Notes: generated from the letters alone by a model not told the origin. Positions 1 through 7,650 are shown, counted from the stretch's first letter. The stretch is 64,000 bases of DNA from Kribbella antiqua (GCF_004345665.1 NZ_SLWR01000006.1:337677-401676); one strand, 5' to 3'. Numbers and translations are program-made.

Positions 1-7
1 TCTTGCC

Positions 8-682
8 GTGATTGACGACCTACTCCTGGCTCTGGCCCAGCGGCTGGCGAAGACGCTGACTCCCGGCGACCTTGACCATACGTTGAGTCGAATTACGGCA
101 GCCGCGGTCGAGGCATTGCCGGACACCGACTACGCGAGCATCACGATCCTGCACGCGGACGGCCGGCTGGAAACCGTCGCTCCGACCGACGACCTGCTCT
201 GGGGCGTCGACGCCGCGCAGTACGAACTGCGCGAAGGTCCTTGCTACGAGGCCGCGGCGGATGAAGTCCACATTGCGGCGCCCGATCTGGCCCACGACGA
301 GCGGTTCCCCAGGTACGCCGCAAGCGCCGTGGCCGCCGGTCTGGCCGCGCAGGCGGGAATCCGGCTCTTCGACGCTCCCAAGTCCCGCGGTGCCCTGAAT
401 CTGTACGCCCGGAAGGTCGGTGCCTTCAGCGATCTCGGCGCGCTTGGCGAACTGTTCCGGCACCAGGCGGCGACGGCGATCGACTATGCCCGGGAGATCC
501 ACAATCTGCGGGAAGCGGTTCGTACCCGTACGACGATCGGCAAGGCGGTCGGCATCGTGATGGAGCGATACGGGCTGAGCGACGACCGCGCCTTCGCATT
601 CCTGACCCGGCTGTCCCAGGACGGCAACGTCAAGCTCAGAGTCGTCGCTGAGAAACTCATCGCAACCACCACCCGCCGCTGA
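8..682 (+). CDS. GAF and ANTAR domain protein
   Basis: A 224-residue protein read from a GTG seven bases into the window; the true start may lie upstream. Residues about 10-150 read as a GAF sensor fold and the last 60 as an ANTAR RNA-binding domain: the helix beginning TTIGKAVGIVMERYGLS and the FAFLTRLSQDGNVKLRVVAE segment are typical of ANTAR. ANTAR proteins bind paired hairpins in nascent mRNA to prevent termination. Actinobacterial GAF-ANTAR proteins of this size are usually cytosolic and sit near stress regulators, which fits the hemerythrin and SigB-like sigma factor next door. The GAF ligand cannot be told from sequence. No partner kinase is visible here. Confidence 0.88.
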   Translation: MIDDLLLALAQRLAKTLTPGDLDHTLSRITAAAVEALPDTDYASITILHADGRLETVAPTDDLLWGVDAAQYELREGPCYEAAADEVHIAAPDLAHDERFPRYAASAVAAGLAAQAGIRLFDAPKSRGALNLYARKVGAFSDLGALGELFRHQAATAIDYAREIHNLREAVRTRTTIGKAVGIVMERYGLSDDRAFAFLTRLSQDGNVKLRVVAEKLIATTTRR

Positions 683-698
683 CGAAGCCTGGCGGCAG

Positions 699-1268
699 CT
701 ACGTCGAACGGCCGCTGAGCTTGTCGCGGAGCCGGTCGACCAGCCCCACTCCGGGACCGACGAGCTTGTGGAAGAGTTCGGCGTTCGGCGCCGCCGGGTG
801 GGGCCTGGTGGGTGCGAGCTTCTTCGCCGTCTCGACCTTGTCCTTCAGTTCGACGAGCGTGGCACCGGGGACGTGCGCCCGCAGCTGCGGGAACTGCTCG
901 GTCTCCTCGTCCTGGACGTGGTCGAGGAGTACCTGCCGCAGCTTTCCGAGGGCATCCTCGAACTCGGCACTCGCGGCGTCCGCGCCCTCCAGCTGTTTCA
1001 TCAGGGTCTCGAGTTCCTTGTGTTCCTGGGTATCGTGCTCGACGGCCTTTTCGCCGTCGGGCAGGTGGTCGCGCATCGCGGGGTAGACGTACATCTCCTC
1101 GGCGACCGAGTGCCGCACCAGTTCCGCGATGAGCTGGTCGGTCAGATCCCGGCGTTCCTCCGGGTCGACGGTCGCGGTGATCTGATCCGCGAGGTCCTCG
1201 ACCTCCCGGTGGTCCGCGGTGAGGACGTCGATCACGTCCGGCTCGGTGACGCCGTCGGTGGAAGTCAT
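699..1268 (-). CDS. hemerythrin HHE domain protein
   Basis: A 189-residue cytosolic protein with a hemerythrin-like four-helix domain over about residues 10-150. Spaced iron-type ligands are visible: DVLTADHREVE, VRHSVAEEMYVYP, EHDTQEHKELE and LLDHVQDEETEQFP. Such domains bind a di-iron centre or oxygen/NO-related ligands; the exact substrate is unknown. The C-terminal 40 residues are basic and Pro-rich and end outside the domain. I start at ATG 1268 because AGGAGC sits 7 nt upstream; a longer reading frame exists but its N-terminus looks like translated intergenic DNA. The gene is divergent from the sigma factor gene, and actinobacterial SigB regulons often include hemerythrin proteins, so co-regulation is plausible. 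Confidence 0.88.
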   Translation of the reverse strand: MTSTDGVTEPDVIDVLTADHREVEDLADQITATVDPEERRDLTDQLIAELVRHSVAEEMYVYPAMRDHLPDGEKAVEHDTQEHKELETLMKQLEGADAASAEFEDALGKLRQVLLDHVQDEETEQFPQLRAHVPGATLVELKDKVETAKKLAPTRPHPAAPNAELFHKLVGPGVGLVDRLRDKLSGRST

Positions 1269-1366
1269 CAGCTTGCTCCTCGTGCCTAGTGGTGGACCGC
1301 GTAGGTACCCCTCCGGAGCCCGTCGAAGCGCCGTACTCGCATCATTTTTGGACGACGGCCTCGGTG

Positions 1367-1390
1367 GTTGGCTCGCATGGGGTGGGGTAC
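1367..1390 (+). promoter_or_regulatory. SigB/SigF-type promoter of the sigma factor gene
   Basis: GTTG at 1367-1370, a 14-nt spacer and GGGTAC at 1385-1390 match the GTTT-N14-16-GGGTAT pattern of actinobacterial SigB/SigF promoters. It precedes a sigma factor gene of that same family, which suggests autoregulation. Pattern match only; no start-site data. Confidence 0.5.
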
Positions 1391-1424
1391 CGCAGGTCTC
1401 AGGGGAGCCTGGGACAAACACGCC

Positions 1425-2246
1425 ATGGTCAAAACGGTGCCAGTTGTCGGGTGGTTGATCGCCCAGGTCGATCTGATGACTTCTGCATCATCGGTGTCTC
1501 GGGAACCACAAAGCACACTCATCGAAGCACTGCTCCGGCAGGCGTCCGACACCGTCGGCACTCGCCGCGCGGACTTGCTCTGCCAAGCGATCGTGCAGGG
1601 CACAGCGATAGCGCGGTCGCTCGCATTACGGTACGACGGACGCGGGGTGGAGCGGGAGGAACTCTTCCAGGTCGCGTACGTCGGACTCGTCAAAGCGGTG
1701 CAGGGATATCGACCGGGGCCGGAGACGGACTTCCGGTCGTATGCCCTCCCGACCATTCGAGGTGAGCTCAAGCGGCACTTCCGGGACAATGCGTGGACTG
1801 TCCGGCCACCGCGGCGGATCCAGAACCTGCAGGCATCCATCAATGCTGTCGAGGGTGAGCTGGCTGCGCGGTTGCACCGCTGGCCGACCGAGCAGGAGCT
1901 GGCTGACCGCATCGGCGTACCGGTCAGGGACGTCAGGGATGCGCAGCGTGCGTTCGGCTGCTTTCACACCATCTCGCTGGACGCTCCGGTGAGCAGTGGG
2001 TCCACGACGTCGCTCGGCAGCCTGGTGGCCGACCAGGAGAACACGTTCGAGTTGGTCAATCAGCTCGAGACGCTACGCCCGGCGGTCGAGAACCTCGCCG
2101 CTCGGGACAAGCTGATTCTCCGCCGGCGGATGATCGATCACTGGAGTCAAGCCGAGATCGCCGCCGAGATCGGAGTCAGCCAGATGCAGGTCTCGCGACT
2201 CCTTCGCCGGATCATGAGCGACCTCCGGTCCGCGCTGGCCGCGTGA
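1425..2246 (+). CDS. SigB/SigF-family RNA polymerase sigma factor
   Basis: Alternative (group 3) sigma factor with regions 2, 3 and 4 in order. Region 2 includes RGVEREELFQVAYVGLVKAV and FRSYALPTIRGELKRHFRD; region 3 includes WPTEQELADRIGVPVRDV; region 4 ends with a helix-turn-helix WSQAEIAAEIGVSQMQVSR. This is the SigB/F/G class that drives stress and sporulation genes in actinobacteria and is normally held by anti-sigma factors; none is encoded nearby. The start is uncertain: TTG 1368, ATG 1425 and ATG 1476 are all in frame. I choose 1425 (273 aa) because it follows AGGGGAG at 1401 and the SigB-type promoter at 1367-1390; 1476 would give 256 aa. Confidence 0.9.
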   Translation: MVKTVPVVGWLIAQVDLMTSASSVSREPQSTLIEALLRQASDTVGTRRADLLCQAIVQGTAIARSLALRYDGRGVEREELFQVAYVGLVKAVQGYRPGPETDFRSYALPTIRGELKRHFRDNAWTVRPPRRIQNLQASINAVEGELAARLHRWPTEQELADRIGVPVRDVRDAQRAFGCFHTISLDAPVSSGSTTSLGSLVADQENTFELVNQLETLRPAVENLAARDKLILRRRMIDHWSQAEIAAEIGVSQMQVSRLLRRIMSDLRSALAA

Positions 2247-2285
2247 TGGCAGCTGACGAACGTCAGACGATTTGGCCGCGCGGAG

Positions 2286-2309
2286 GTTTGTTGCGCCCGC
2301 GTTGGGTTA
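2286..2309 (+). promoter_or_regulatory. second SigB-type promoter candidate
   Basis: GTTT at 2286-2289, 14-nt spacer, then GGGTTA at 2304-2309. The -35 and spacer fit the SigB/SigF consensus exactly and the -10 keeps GGGT. It lies about 32 nt upstream of the small reading frame at 2341. Confidence 0.4.
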
Positions 2310-2340
2310 CCCAGGCGGCCGGATCAAAGGGAGGCGACAG

Positions 2341-2421
2341 ATGACATCCACCACCAATCAACCGGCAGGTTCAGCAGGCCCTGTGGAGGGCGTACGCGAA
2401 GAGGCCGGCGGGCGCACCTGA
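2341..2421 (+). CDS. very small ORF behind a SigB-type promoter (26 aa)
   Basis: ATG 2341 opens a 26-codon frame beginning MTSTTNQPAGSAGP and ending in TGA at 2419-2421. It is preceded by a clean ribosome-binding site, GGGAGGCGAC, ending 1-2 nt before the ATG with the GGAGG core about 6 nt upstream, and by a SigB-type promoter candidate. The peptide has no recognisable domain. It may be a real small stress peptide, a leader, or the surviving 5' end of a longer gene lost by deletion. After it, up to 2643, I see no other gene, only a hairpin. Confidence 0.35.
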   Translation: MTSTTNQPAGSAGPVEGVREEAGGRT

Positions 2422-2551
2422 CGCTGCCGCTTGCCCGAGCCGCCCACCTCTGAGCCAGCGGCCGCGTTGGGGGTCGTCGGTGGTGACAGGTGTGCTGCTT
2501 GGCAAGGATCAGGCGGGTAGGGCGGGGCCCGGGCCTCGTTGTTCAATCACG

Positions 2552-2586
2552 TGAGAGGTACGGCGACCAAACCGTCGTACCTCTCA
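2552..2586. terminator. 11-bp inverted repeat (terminator-like)
   Basis: TGAGAGGTACG at 2552-2562 and CGTACCTCTCA at 2576-2586 form a perfect 11-bp stem with a 13-nt loop. It lies between the small ORF and the 3' end of the minus-strand tetR gene. No T-run follows, so it could be a terminator of the high-GC type or a protein-binding site. Confidence 0.5.
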
Positions 2587-2643
2587 GCCTGCTCTCCCAG
2601 GGGAGACAACCTCAGTCGGCGTCGCGTTCTCTGCGACGAAACC

Positions 2644-3285
2644 TCAACGGCCGAGGTCCACCATGGCCCGATACATGGCGGCCGGGGTGGGGGCGGGCGG
2701 TAGGTCAGGGTTCGGTTCCCCGGCGGCGAACGCCTGGAGCATGTAGGCGACCAGACGCCGCCAGGCATCTGGCGCGGCATGGCCGGTGGCGGCAACGACA
2801 CCTGCGTTGGCCATGAGCAGGATCGCCACATCCTGATGACTGAAGTCGGGGCGAAGGCACCCAGCCGCCTTGGCTCGATCGACCAGCTGGGTCATGGCGT
2901 CGAAGGCTCGGGCATGCTGCTTCTCCAGAGCCTTGGCGCTGGGGAAGGTCATGGTCAGCAGGTCGGCGAAGCCGCGGTCGGCGGCCTGCATACCGCAGAT
3001 GGCTTCGATGTAGCCGGAGAAGCCGTTCCAGGGGTCGGGATCGGCCAGGGCCGTGTCGGCGGCCGTCAGGTAGGCGTCCATCCGGTCGGCGAAGACGGCG
3101 TTGATCAGGTCCTCGCGGGTGGGGAAGCGGCGAAACAGGGTGGCGATGCCGACCCCGGCGTGACGGGCGATCTCGGCCATGGAGACATCCAGGCCGGCTT
3201 CGGCGTACGCCTCGCGGGCCGCGGCCAGGATGCGCTCGCGGTTCCGCTCGGCATCCCGGCGCAGCGGCGCGTCCTCAGCTCCCAT
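2644..3285 (-). CDS. TetR-family transcriptional regulator
   Basis: 213-residue repressor. An N-terminal helix-turn-helix (ILAAAREAYAEAGLDVSMAE ... IARHAGVGIATLFRRFPTRE) is followed by an all-helical ligand domain that ends SYMLQAF-like and Pro-rich. It is divergent from the oxidoreductase at 3382 and probably represses it and itself through the paired dyads between them. The start at ATG 3285 is favoured because TATGAT (minus strand, 3297-3292) lies 6 nt before it, giving a leaderless transcript; an in-frame GTG at 3303 would add six residues. Related TetR proteins in front of quinone-oxidoreductase-like genes respond to electrophiles, but the ligand here is unknown. Confidence 0.92.
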   Translation of the reverse strand: MGAEDAPLRRDAERNRERILAAAREAYAEAGLDVSMAEIARHAGVGIATLFRRFPTREDLINAVFADRMDAYLTAADTALADPDPWNGFSGYIEAICGMQAADRGFADLLTMTFPSAKALEKQHARAFDAMTQLVDRAKAAGCLRPDFSHQDVAILLMANAGVVAATGHAAPDAWRRLVAYMLQAFAAGEPNPDLPPAPTPAAMYRAMVDLGR

Positions 3286-3291
3286 GACCTC

Positions 3292-3362
3292 ATCATAACG
3301 CACAACTGGAAAGACCTATCCACTTTGGTGTACTGTCGTTGACGAATCGGATAGACCTTTCC
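3292..3362. promoter_or_regulatory. divergent promoter region with two inverted TetR-type operators
   Basis: Site 1, GGAAAGACCTATCC at 3308-3321, and site 2, GGATAGACCTTTCC at 3349-3362, are each near-palindromes of form GGAWAG-N2-CTWTCC. Site 2 read on the other strand is GGAAAGGTCTATCC, almost identical to site 1, so the two operators are inverted copies with centres 41 bp apart. Both are followed on the + strand by ACTTTGG. Site 1 overlaps the expected -35 of the leaderless tetR promoter (-10 TATGAT, minus strand 3297-3292); TTGACG at 3339-3344 could be the -35 for the + strand gene, with site 2 in its spacer. Confidence 0.7.
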
Positions 3363-3381
3363 ACTTTGGAGATGAGCGCTG

Positions 3382-4320
3382 ATGCGCGCAGTGAGCTTGC
3401 CGTCGGTCCCGTCCACCCCGCAGGTGACGGAGCTGGATGTGCCCGTCCCGCAGCCCGGTGAGGTGCTGGTGAAGGTGGCCGCCTCGTCGATCAACGGTTT
3501 CGATGCCGCCACCGTTGCCGGCTACTTGCAGGGCTTGATGGAGCACCGCTTCCCGCTGGTGCTCGGCAAGGACTTCGCCGGCACTGTGGCCGCCCTTGGA
3601 GAGGGCGTGACCGGCTACGCCGTCGGGGACCAGGTGTTCGGGGTGGTGATGAGGCCGTTCCTGGGCACCGGCTCGCTCGGTGAGTACGTCGCCGTCCCCA
3701 CCGCGATCGGCCTGGCCCACATCCCCGCCGGCTTGCCGATCGCCGAGGCCGGCGCCTTGGGTCTGGCGGGCACCGCCGCGCTCACCGCGATCGAAGCCGC
3801 CGACCCGACGGACGGCGAGGACATTCTGGTGGTGGGCGCGACCGGCGGGGTCGGCGCGATCGCCGTCCAGTACGCCGCCGCACGCGGCGCTCGCGTCATC
3901 GCCACCGCTCGCCCCGGCGCTGAGGCCGAGTTGATCACCGAGCTGACCGGCGGCAAGGCCGAGATTGTCGACTACACCGCCGACCTGTCCGCGCAGGTCC
4001 GCGCCCTCGCCCCGAACGGCGTGGCCGCCGCTCTGCATCTGGCCGGTGACGGGCAGCAGATCGCCGACCTGGTCGCTGACGGCGGGCGCCTGTCCTCCAC
4101 TCTCGGCCTGGCAGACGTTGCTTCGCCAGGACGCGACCTGACCGTGTCGACAGTGCGGGCCAACCCCGACAAGGCCACGCTGGCACGCCTGGGCGCCGAC
4201 GTCGCCTCCGGCGCGATCCGCGTACCGATCGCCACCACCTATTCGCTCGAGCAGGTGCCCCAGGCCTTCGCCGACTTCGGCGCCGGCACCGTCGGCAAGC
4301 TCGCCATCGCCATCAACTGA
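3382..4320 (+). CDS. NADP-dependent oxidoreductase, quinone-oxidoreductase-like MDR
   Basis: 312-residue medium-chain dehydrogenase/reductase without catalytic zinc ligands. It has the GroES-like N-terminal fold (PGEVLVKVAASSINGFD, HRFPLVLGKDFAGTV, VGDQVFGV) and a Rossmann domain with the nucleotide motif VVGATGGVGAIAVQYAA near residue 150. Family members reduce quinones or unsaturated carbonyls with NADPH. The start is ATG 3382, nine bases after GGAGATG. The gene lies downstream of the operator pair and 44 nt ahead of the atypical SDR gene, probably one transcript. The substrate is unknown. The C-terminus ends at a tandem repeat that copies its last codons and stop. Confidence 0.9.
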   Translation: MRAVSLPSVPSTPQVTELDVPVPQPGEVLVKVAASSINGFDAATVAGYLQGLMEHRFPLVLGKDFAGTVAALGEGVTGYAVGDQVFGVVMRPFLGTGSLGEYVAVPTAIGLAHIPAGLPIAEAGALGLAGTAALTAIEAADPTDGEDILVVGATGGVGAIAVQYAAARGARVIATARPGAEAELITELTGGKAEIVDYTADLSAQVRALAPNGVAAALHLAGDGQQIADLVADGGRLSSTLGLADVASPGRDLTVSTVRANPDKATLARLGADVASGAIRVPIATTYSLEQVPQAFADFGAGTVGKLAIAIN

Positions 4321-4350
4321 ACCGCCATCAACTGAACCGCCATCAACTGA
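4306..4350 (+). repeat. 15-bp tandem triplication across a stop codon
   Basis: Three consecutive 15-bp units: ATCGCCATCAACTGA (4306-4320), ACCGCCATCAACTGA (4321-4335) and the same again (4336-4350). The first unit encodes the last four codons and stop of the oxidoreductase gene. The two extra units lie in the spacer before the next gene's ribosome-binding site. It looks like recent slippage duplication. Confidence 0.9.
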
Positions 4351-4364
4351 GGAGACCTCCTGAT

Positions 4365-5024
4365 ATGCCTGTCATCGCCATTGTCGGCGCAGGTCCCGGC
4401 ATGGGGCTGTCCATCGCCAAGCTCTTCAGCGGCCGTGGCTTCGAGGTCGCCCTCGTCGCTCGCAACGCCGCCAAGCTCGACACACTCGTTGCCGACCTCA
4501 AAGAACACGGTGTGAGCGCCATGGCGTTCACCGCCGACGTCACCGACAGGCCCTCCTTGGTGGCCGCATTCGAGGAGATCACCAAGCGCCTCGGCCCGAT
4601 TGAGGTGCTGGAGTACTCGCCGGCCACCCGCGAGGTCGAGATGGCGGGCCCGCTCGAGGTCACGCCGGACAATCTCCAGCAGCAGATCGAGTACTACCTG
4701 TACGGCGCTGTCACCGCCGCGGCCCAGGTGATTCCCGCGATGCGCGAAGCCGGCCGCGGCACGCTGCTGTTCACCACCGGCGGCGGCTCGATCACCCCGC
4801 ACCCGGCCATGGGCAACATCAACGCGGCCGCGGCCGCGCTGCGCAACTGGGTGCTCAACCTCCACCAGGTCTTGGACGGCACCGGCGTCTACGCCGCACA
4901 CGTTGCCATCAGCGCCTGGATCGGCTCCGGCTCTCCCGAAGCCGACCCCGACACCATCGCCGCCACGTACTGGGACCTGTACCAAGCCCGAGACCGCGCC
5001 GAAGTGAACTACATCGCCCCCTGA
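4365..5024 (+). CDS. atypical short-chain dehydrogenase/reductase lacking YxxxK
   Basis: 219-residue Rossmann protein. The nucleotide-binding glycine motif is clear (IVGAGPGMGLSIAKLF, residues 5-20), and FTADVTDR and FTTGGGSITPHP align with SDR strands. The active-site segment reads GNINAAAAALRNW where a canonical SDR has YxxxK before the AALR helix, so both catalytic Tyr and Lys appear replaced (by Ile and Ala). GAGPGMG-type SDR-like proteins of this kind exist in actinobacteria; some may not be classical reductases. ATG 4365 has GAGGAGACC 6-15 nt upstream. It follows the MDR gene and shares its TetR-controlled promoter by position. It ends overlapping a small minus-strand frame. Confidence 0.82.
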   Translation: MPVIAIVGAGPGMGLSIAKLFSGRGFEVALVARNAAKLDTLVADLKEHGVSAMAFTADVTDRPSLVAAFEEITKRLGPIEVLEYSPATREVEMAGPLEVTPDNLQQQIEYYLYGAVTAAAQVIPAMREAGRGTLLFTTGGGSITPHPAMGNINAAAAALRNWVLNLHQVLDGTGVYAAHVAISAWIGSGSPEADPDTIAATYWDLYQARDRAEVNYIAP

Positions 5025-5143
5025 CCGTCAGAGGACGCGGCGAACGCCGGGGAGCCGGCGGATCGGGGCGCAAAGGCCACTCGGAGGTGCTCCTGTGGTT
5101 CGAGCACCCCGCCGTACAGCTGCCGGAAGTAGCCGTTATCCAT
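5009..5143 (-). CDS. possible small ORF coupled to the upstream SDR gene (44 aa)
   Basis: ATG 5143 overlaps the stop of the minus-strand SDR gene by 8 bp (ATGGATAA) and opens 44 codons starting MDNGYFRQLYGGVLEPQ, ending TAG at 5009-5011, inside the 3' end of the converging SDR gene. The overlap is typical of coupled genes and the codons are GC3-rich, but there is no recognisable domain. It could equally be a remnant of a longer gene truncated at the convergent boundary. I report it with low confidence. Confidence 0.25.
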   Translation of the reverse strand: MDNGYFRQLYGGVLEPQEHLRVAFAPRSAGSPAFAASSDGQGAM

Positions 5144-5945
5144 GAGTGAGCAGGTCGTCGGTCAGTTGCCGAAGCTGCTTGCGGGCCTGTGCGTCGTACG
5201 CCTGCTCGCTCGCCCGTGCCTCGCGTGTGCCGCTGAAGTAGCTGCCGGTTGGCACGTCCGGGCCGTCGATCAGCCGCAGCGTCGCGTCGGCGCCTTCGTC
5301 GACCGTGCTGGCGACGCCGGTGCCGGCCTCGCGCACCATCGTGGTGTCCATGAAGGTTGCCGGGTGCAACGAGGTGACGGTGATGCCGTCGTCCCGGACT
5401 TCCTCGGCGAGGTCGAAGGTGAACATGATCTGCGCCAGCTTGCTCCGCCGGTACGCCGAGATCCCGTCGTACTGTTGCTCCAGCATCGGATCGGCGAAGT
5501 CGATCGGCAACTGTCCGGCGGAGGCGACGTTCACGATCCGCGATGGTGCTGATGCCTTCAGCAACGGCAGCAACAGTCGAGTCAGCCGGTAGCCGGCCAG
5601 ATAGTTGACAGCGAACCGCAATTCGATGCCATCGGCACTCAACTCCCGCGCCGCTCCACGCCGCCCGAACCCGACGCCGGCATTGTTCACCAGTACGTCG
5701 AGACGCTCGGTCAGACGGGCGACGTCGTCCGCCAGTCGATCGACCTGCCGGAGGTCGGCGAGATCCGCGAGTACGACCGACGGTTCAGGACCACCGGCGG
5801 TCAGAATCTCCGCCCGCACCTCCTCGGCGCGCTCCGCGGAGCGACCGTGCAGCAGAACCCGCGCCCCCGCCGTACCCAACCGAACAGCAAGCCGCCGACC
5901 AAGCCCGTCGGTCGCCCCAGTAATCAAAATCGTTCGACCGTCCAT
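5136..5945 (-). CDS. short-chain dehydrogenase (retinol-dehydrogenase-like)
   Basis: 269-residue classical SDR. Cofactor motif TGATDGLGRRLAVRLG near residue 10, VNNAGVG near 90, catalytic Ser in IVNVASAGQLP and the YxxxK motif as YRRSK. The following substrate-loop signature SLHPATFMDT is like that of actinobacterial retinol dehydrogenase/WW-oxidoreductase-type SDRs. The start at ATG 5945 is preceded by GGTGGAG; an in-frame GTG lies three codons earlier. It is separated by about 30 bp from the epoxide hydrolase gene upstream and likely belongs to the same MarR-led transcript. The substrate is unknown. Confidence 0.9.
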   Translation of the reverse strand: MDGRTILITGATDGLGRRLAVRLGTAGARVLLHGRSAERAEEVRAEILTAGGPEPSVVLADLADLRQVDRLADDVARLTERLDVLVNNAGVGFGRRGAARELSADGIELRFAVNYLAGYRLTRLLLPLLKASAPSRIVNVASAGQLPIDFADPMLEQQYDGISAYRRSKLAQIMFTFDLAEEVRDDGITVTSLHPATFMDTTMVREAGTGVASTVDEGADATLRLIDGPDVPTGSYFSGTREARASEQAYDAQARKQLRQLTDDLLTHG

Positions 5946-5978
5946 GATCTCCACCCTAGCGACCAGCCGCGGTCTCTT

Positions 5979-7184
5979 TCAGCGGCGGTCTTGGAAGGTT
6001 CGGCGGAGGTCGTTGACCCATTCGGTTGGGGTTTCCCAGGGGATGAAGTGGCCGCCGTGCGGGTGGGCGGTGATGTTGACGTGGTTGTACCAGGCGGCGC
6101 GGTCGCTGGCGAGGAAGTGCTCGACGCGCTGCTCGGGGGTGGTGACGCCGGGCGGGTTCTCGTAGCCGACGAAGGTGATCCCGGTCGGGGCTTCGATCAC
6201 CGGCGTACGGTCGTGGGACGGCGTCCATGGATAGCGGTTGTTGTTGGCGTACGTACGGATGGAGGTGTCGATCGCGTTGCCGGCCCAGTAGATCGTGGCG
6301 TGCGTGAGTACGTCGTCGTCGGTGAAGGCCTTGTCGCCGTCTGACCAGCTGAGCCACCGCTCGAGCATCCACGCGAGCATGCCGACGGGTGAGTCGGCGA
6401 GCCCGTAGGCGAGGGTGCTCGGGTGCAGAACGTGTACCGCGAGATGGGCCGCGAAGCGCCGCTCCACCTCGACGATCCGCGCGTGGATTTCGGGCGGCAG
6501 ACCGTCCGGGATCGGGTTGCCGCCGCTCAGGTCCCACCCACGGTCGCCGTTGAAGAAGTCGAGCTTCAGCGCCGATCCGATGTGGATCGCGTACAGCTCG
6601 TCGGCGTACTTGTGACCCAACTGCCCGGTGACGAGAGCGCCGACATCGCAGCCGGCGGCGGCGTACTTCGGGTAACCGAGCACACCCGTCATCAGCTCGT
6701 GCCAGACGTCGGCCATCTTCCAGAAGTTCATGTCCGGCTGGTTCGGCAACGGGGTGGAGAAGCCGAAGCCGGGTAGCGACGGCACGATCACGTCGTACGC
6801 GTCGGCCGGATCACCGCCGTACGACGCCGGATCGGCCAGCGGATCGATCACCTTCGACCAGTGCCAGAACGTCCACGGCCAACCATGGCTGAGAATCAAC
6901 GGGATCGGCTTCGGCCCGACACCGGCCTTCCTCATGAAGTGCACCGGTACGCCGCCGACGTCGACACGGTACTGCTCGTACGCGTTCATCGCCCGCTCGG
7001 CCTTGCGCCAGTCGTACCCGTCGGCCCAATACTCGACGAGTCGCTGCAGCTCAGTACGACGTACGCCGTAGAAGCCGTCTGCGTTGCCCGCGTCGAGCGG
7101 CCACTTGGTCTGGTTGAGCCGGCGACGAAGATCGTCGAGTACGTCGTCCGGAACCTGGATCGGAGTCTGATCAAGTGTCAGCAC
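5979..7184 (-). CDS. epoxide hydrolase, alpha/beta fold with EH N-terminal domain
   Basis: 401-residue enzyme of the microsomal-like epoxide hydrolase family, about the usual length. The N-terminal meander (residues 5-115) contains the WPLDAGNADGFYGVRRTELQ region. The hydrolase core has the oxyanion HGWP motif (residue 100), the nucleophile Asp in AAGCDVGAL (about 180) and the catalytic His in PHGGHFIPWE near the C-terminus. It opens epoxides to diols; the physiological substrate is unknown. GTG 7184 is chosen because GAAGGAGCG lies 9 nt upstream; it overlaps the marR stop by 14 bp, so translation is probably coupled. A longer start at ATG 7214 is possible. Confidence 0.92.
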   Translation of the reverse strand: MLTLDQTPIQVPDDVLDDLRRRLNQTKWPLDAGNADGFYGVRRTELQRLVEYWADGYDWRKAERAMNAYEQYRVDVGGVPVHFMRKAGVGPKPIPLILSHGWPWTFWHWSKVIDPLADPASYGGDPADAYDVIVPSLPGFGFSTPLPNQPDMNFWKMADVWHELMTGVLGYPKYAAAGCDVGALVTGQLGHKYADELYAIHIGSALKLDFFNGDRGWDLSGGNPIPDGLPPEIHARIVEVERRFAAHLAVHVLHPSTLAYGLADSPVGMLAWMLERWLSWSDGDKAFTDDDVLTHATIYWAGNAIDTSIRTYANNNRYPWTPSHDRTPVIEAPTGITFVGYENPPGVTTPEQRVEHFLASDRAAWYNHVNITAHPHGGHFIPWETPTEWVNDLRRTFQDRR

Positions 7185-7644
7185 GGTCTGCGCTCCTTCG
7201 GTTGCCTTCGGCATCGTTCGTGGCGGCGATCTCGGTGATGCGAGTGAGGACCTGCGCCGAGCCGGCCAAGACTTCGCGTTCCTCATCGGTGAGCTGGGCA
7301 ACGAGCTGGGACAGCTTCGCAACGCGATGCGCGTGCCGGGACCGCACGATCTCGCGCCCCTGCCGGGTCAGCGACAGCAGCATCGCGCGCCCGTCCCGCG
7401 GATCCGGCCGCCGCCGAACCAGCCCGTCCTGCTCGAGCTTCGCCACCAGGCTGGTCAGCGCAGGCTGCTTGAGCTGCTCGGTCTTCAGCAGATCCGTCAA
7501 CCGAAGCGGCCCACGACGCGCCAACGTATGCAACACCGACAGCGTGGAGAAGTTGAACCTCTGCACCGCCGGCAACCGGATGAAAATCGTGGTGAAGTCC
7601 TCGATAGCCGTAGTCAGCCGTTCAAGATCCAGCCCATCACCCAT
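7171..7644 (-). CDS. MarR-family transcriptional regulator
   Basis: 157-residue winged-helix protein. The recognition region reads LRLTDLLKTEQLKQPALTSL ... VAKLEQDGLVRRRPDPRDGR with the typical DPRDGR wing. It heads a minus-strand operon with the epoxide hydrolase and SDR and probably represses it. The start at ATG 7644 is favoured: TATAGT (minus strand 7656-7651) lies 6 nt before it, as for a leaderless mRNA; TTG 7650 is an alternative. A dyad overlaps that -10 element. The inducing ligand is unknown but may be the epoxide or an aromatic precursor. Confidence 0.92.
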   Translation of the reverse strand: MGDGLDLERLTTAIEDFTTIFIRLPAVQRFNFSTLSVLHTLARRGPLRLTDLLKTEQLKQPALTSLVAKLEQDGLVRRRPDPRDGRAMLLSLTRQGREIVRSRHAHRVAKLSQLVAQLTDEEREVLAGSAQVLTRITEIAATNDAEGNRRSADRADT

Positions 7645-7650
7645 CCCCAA

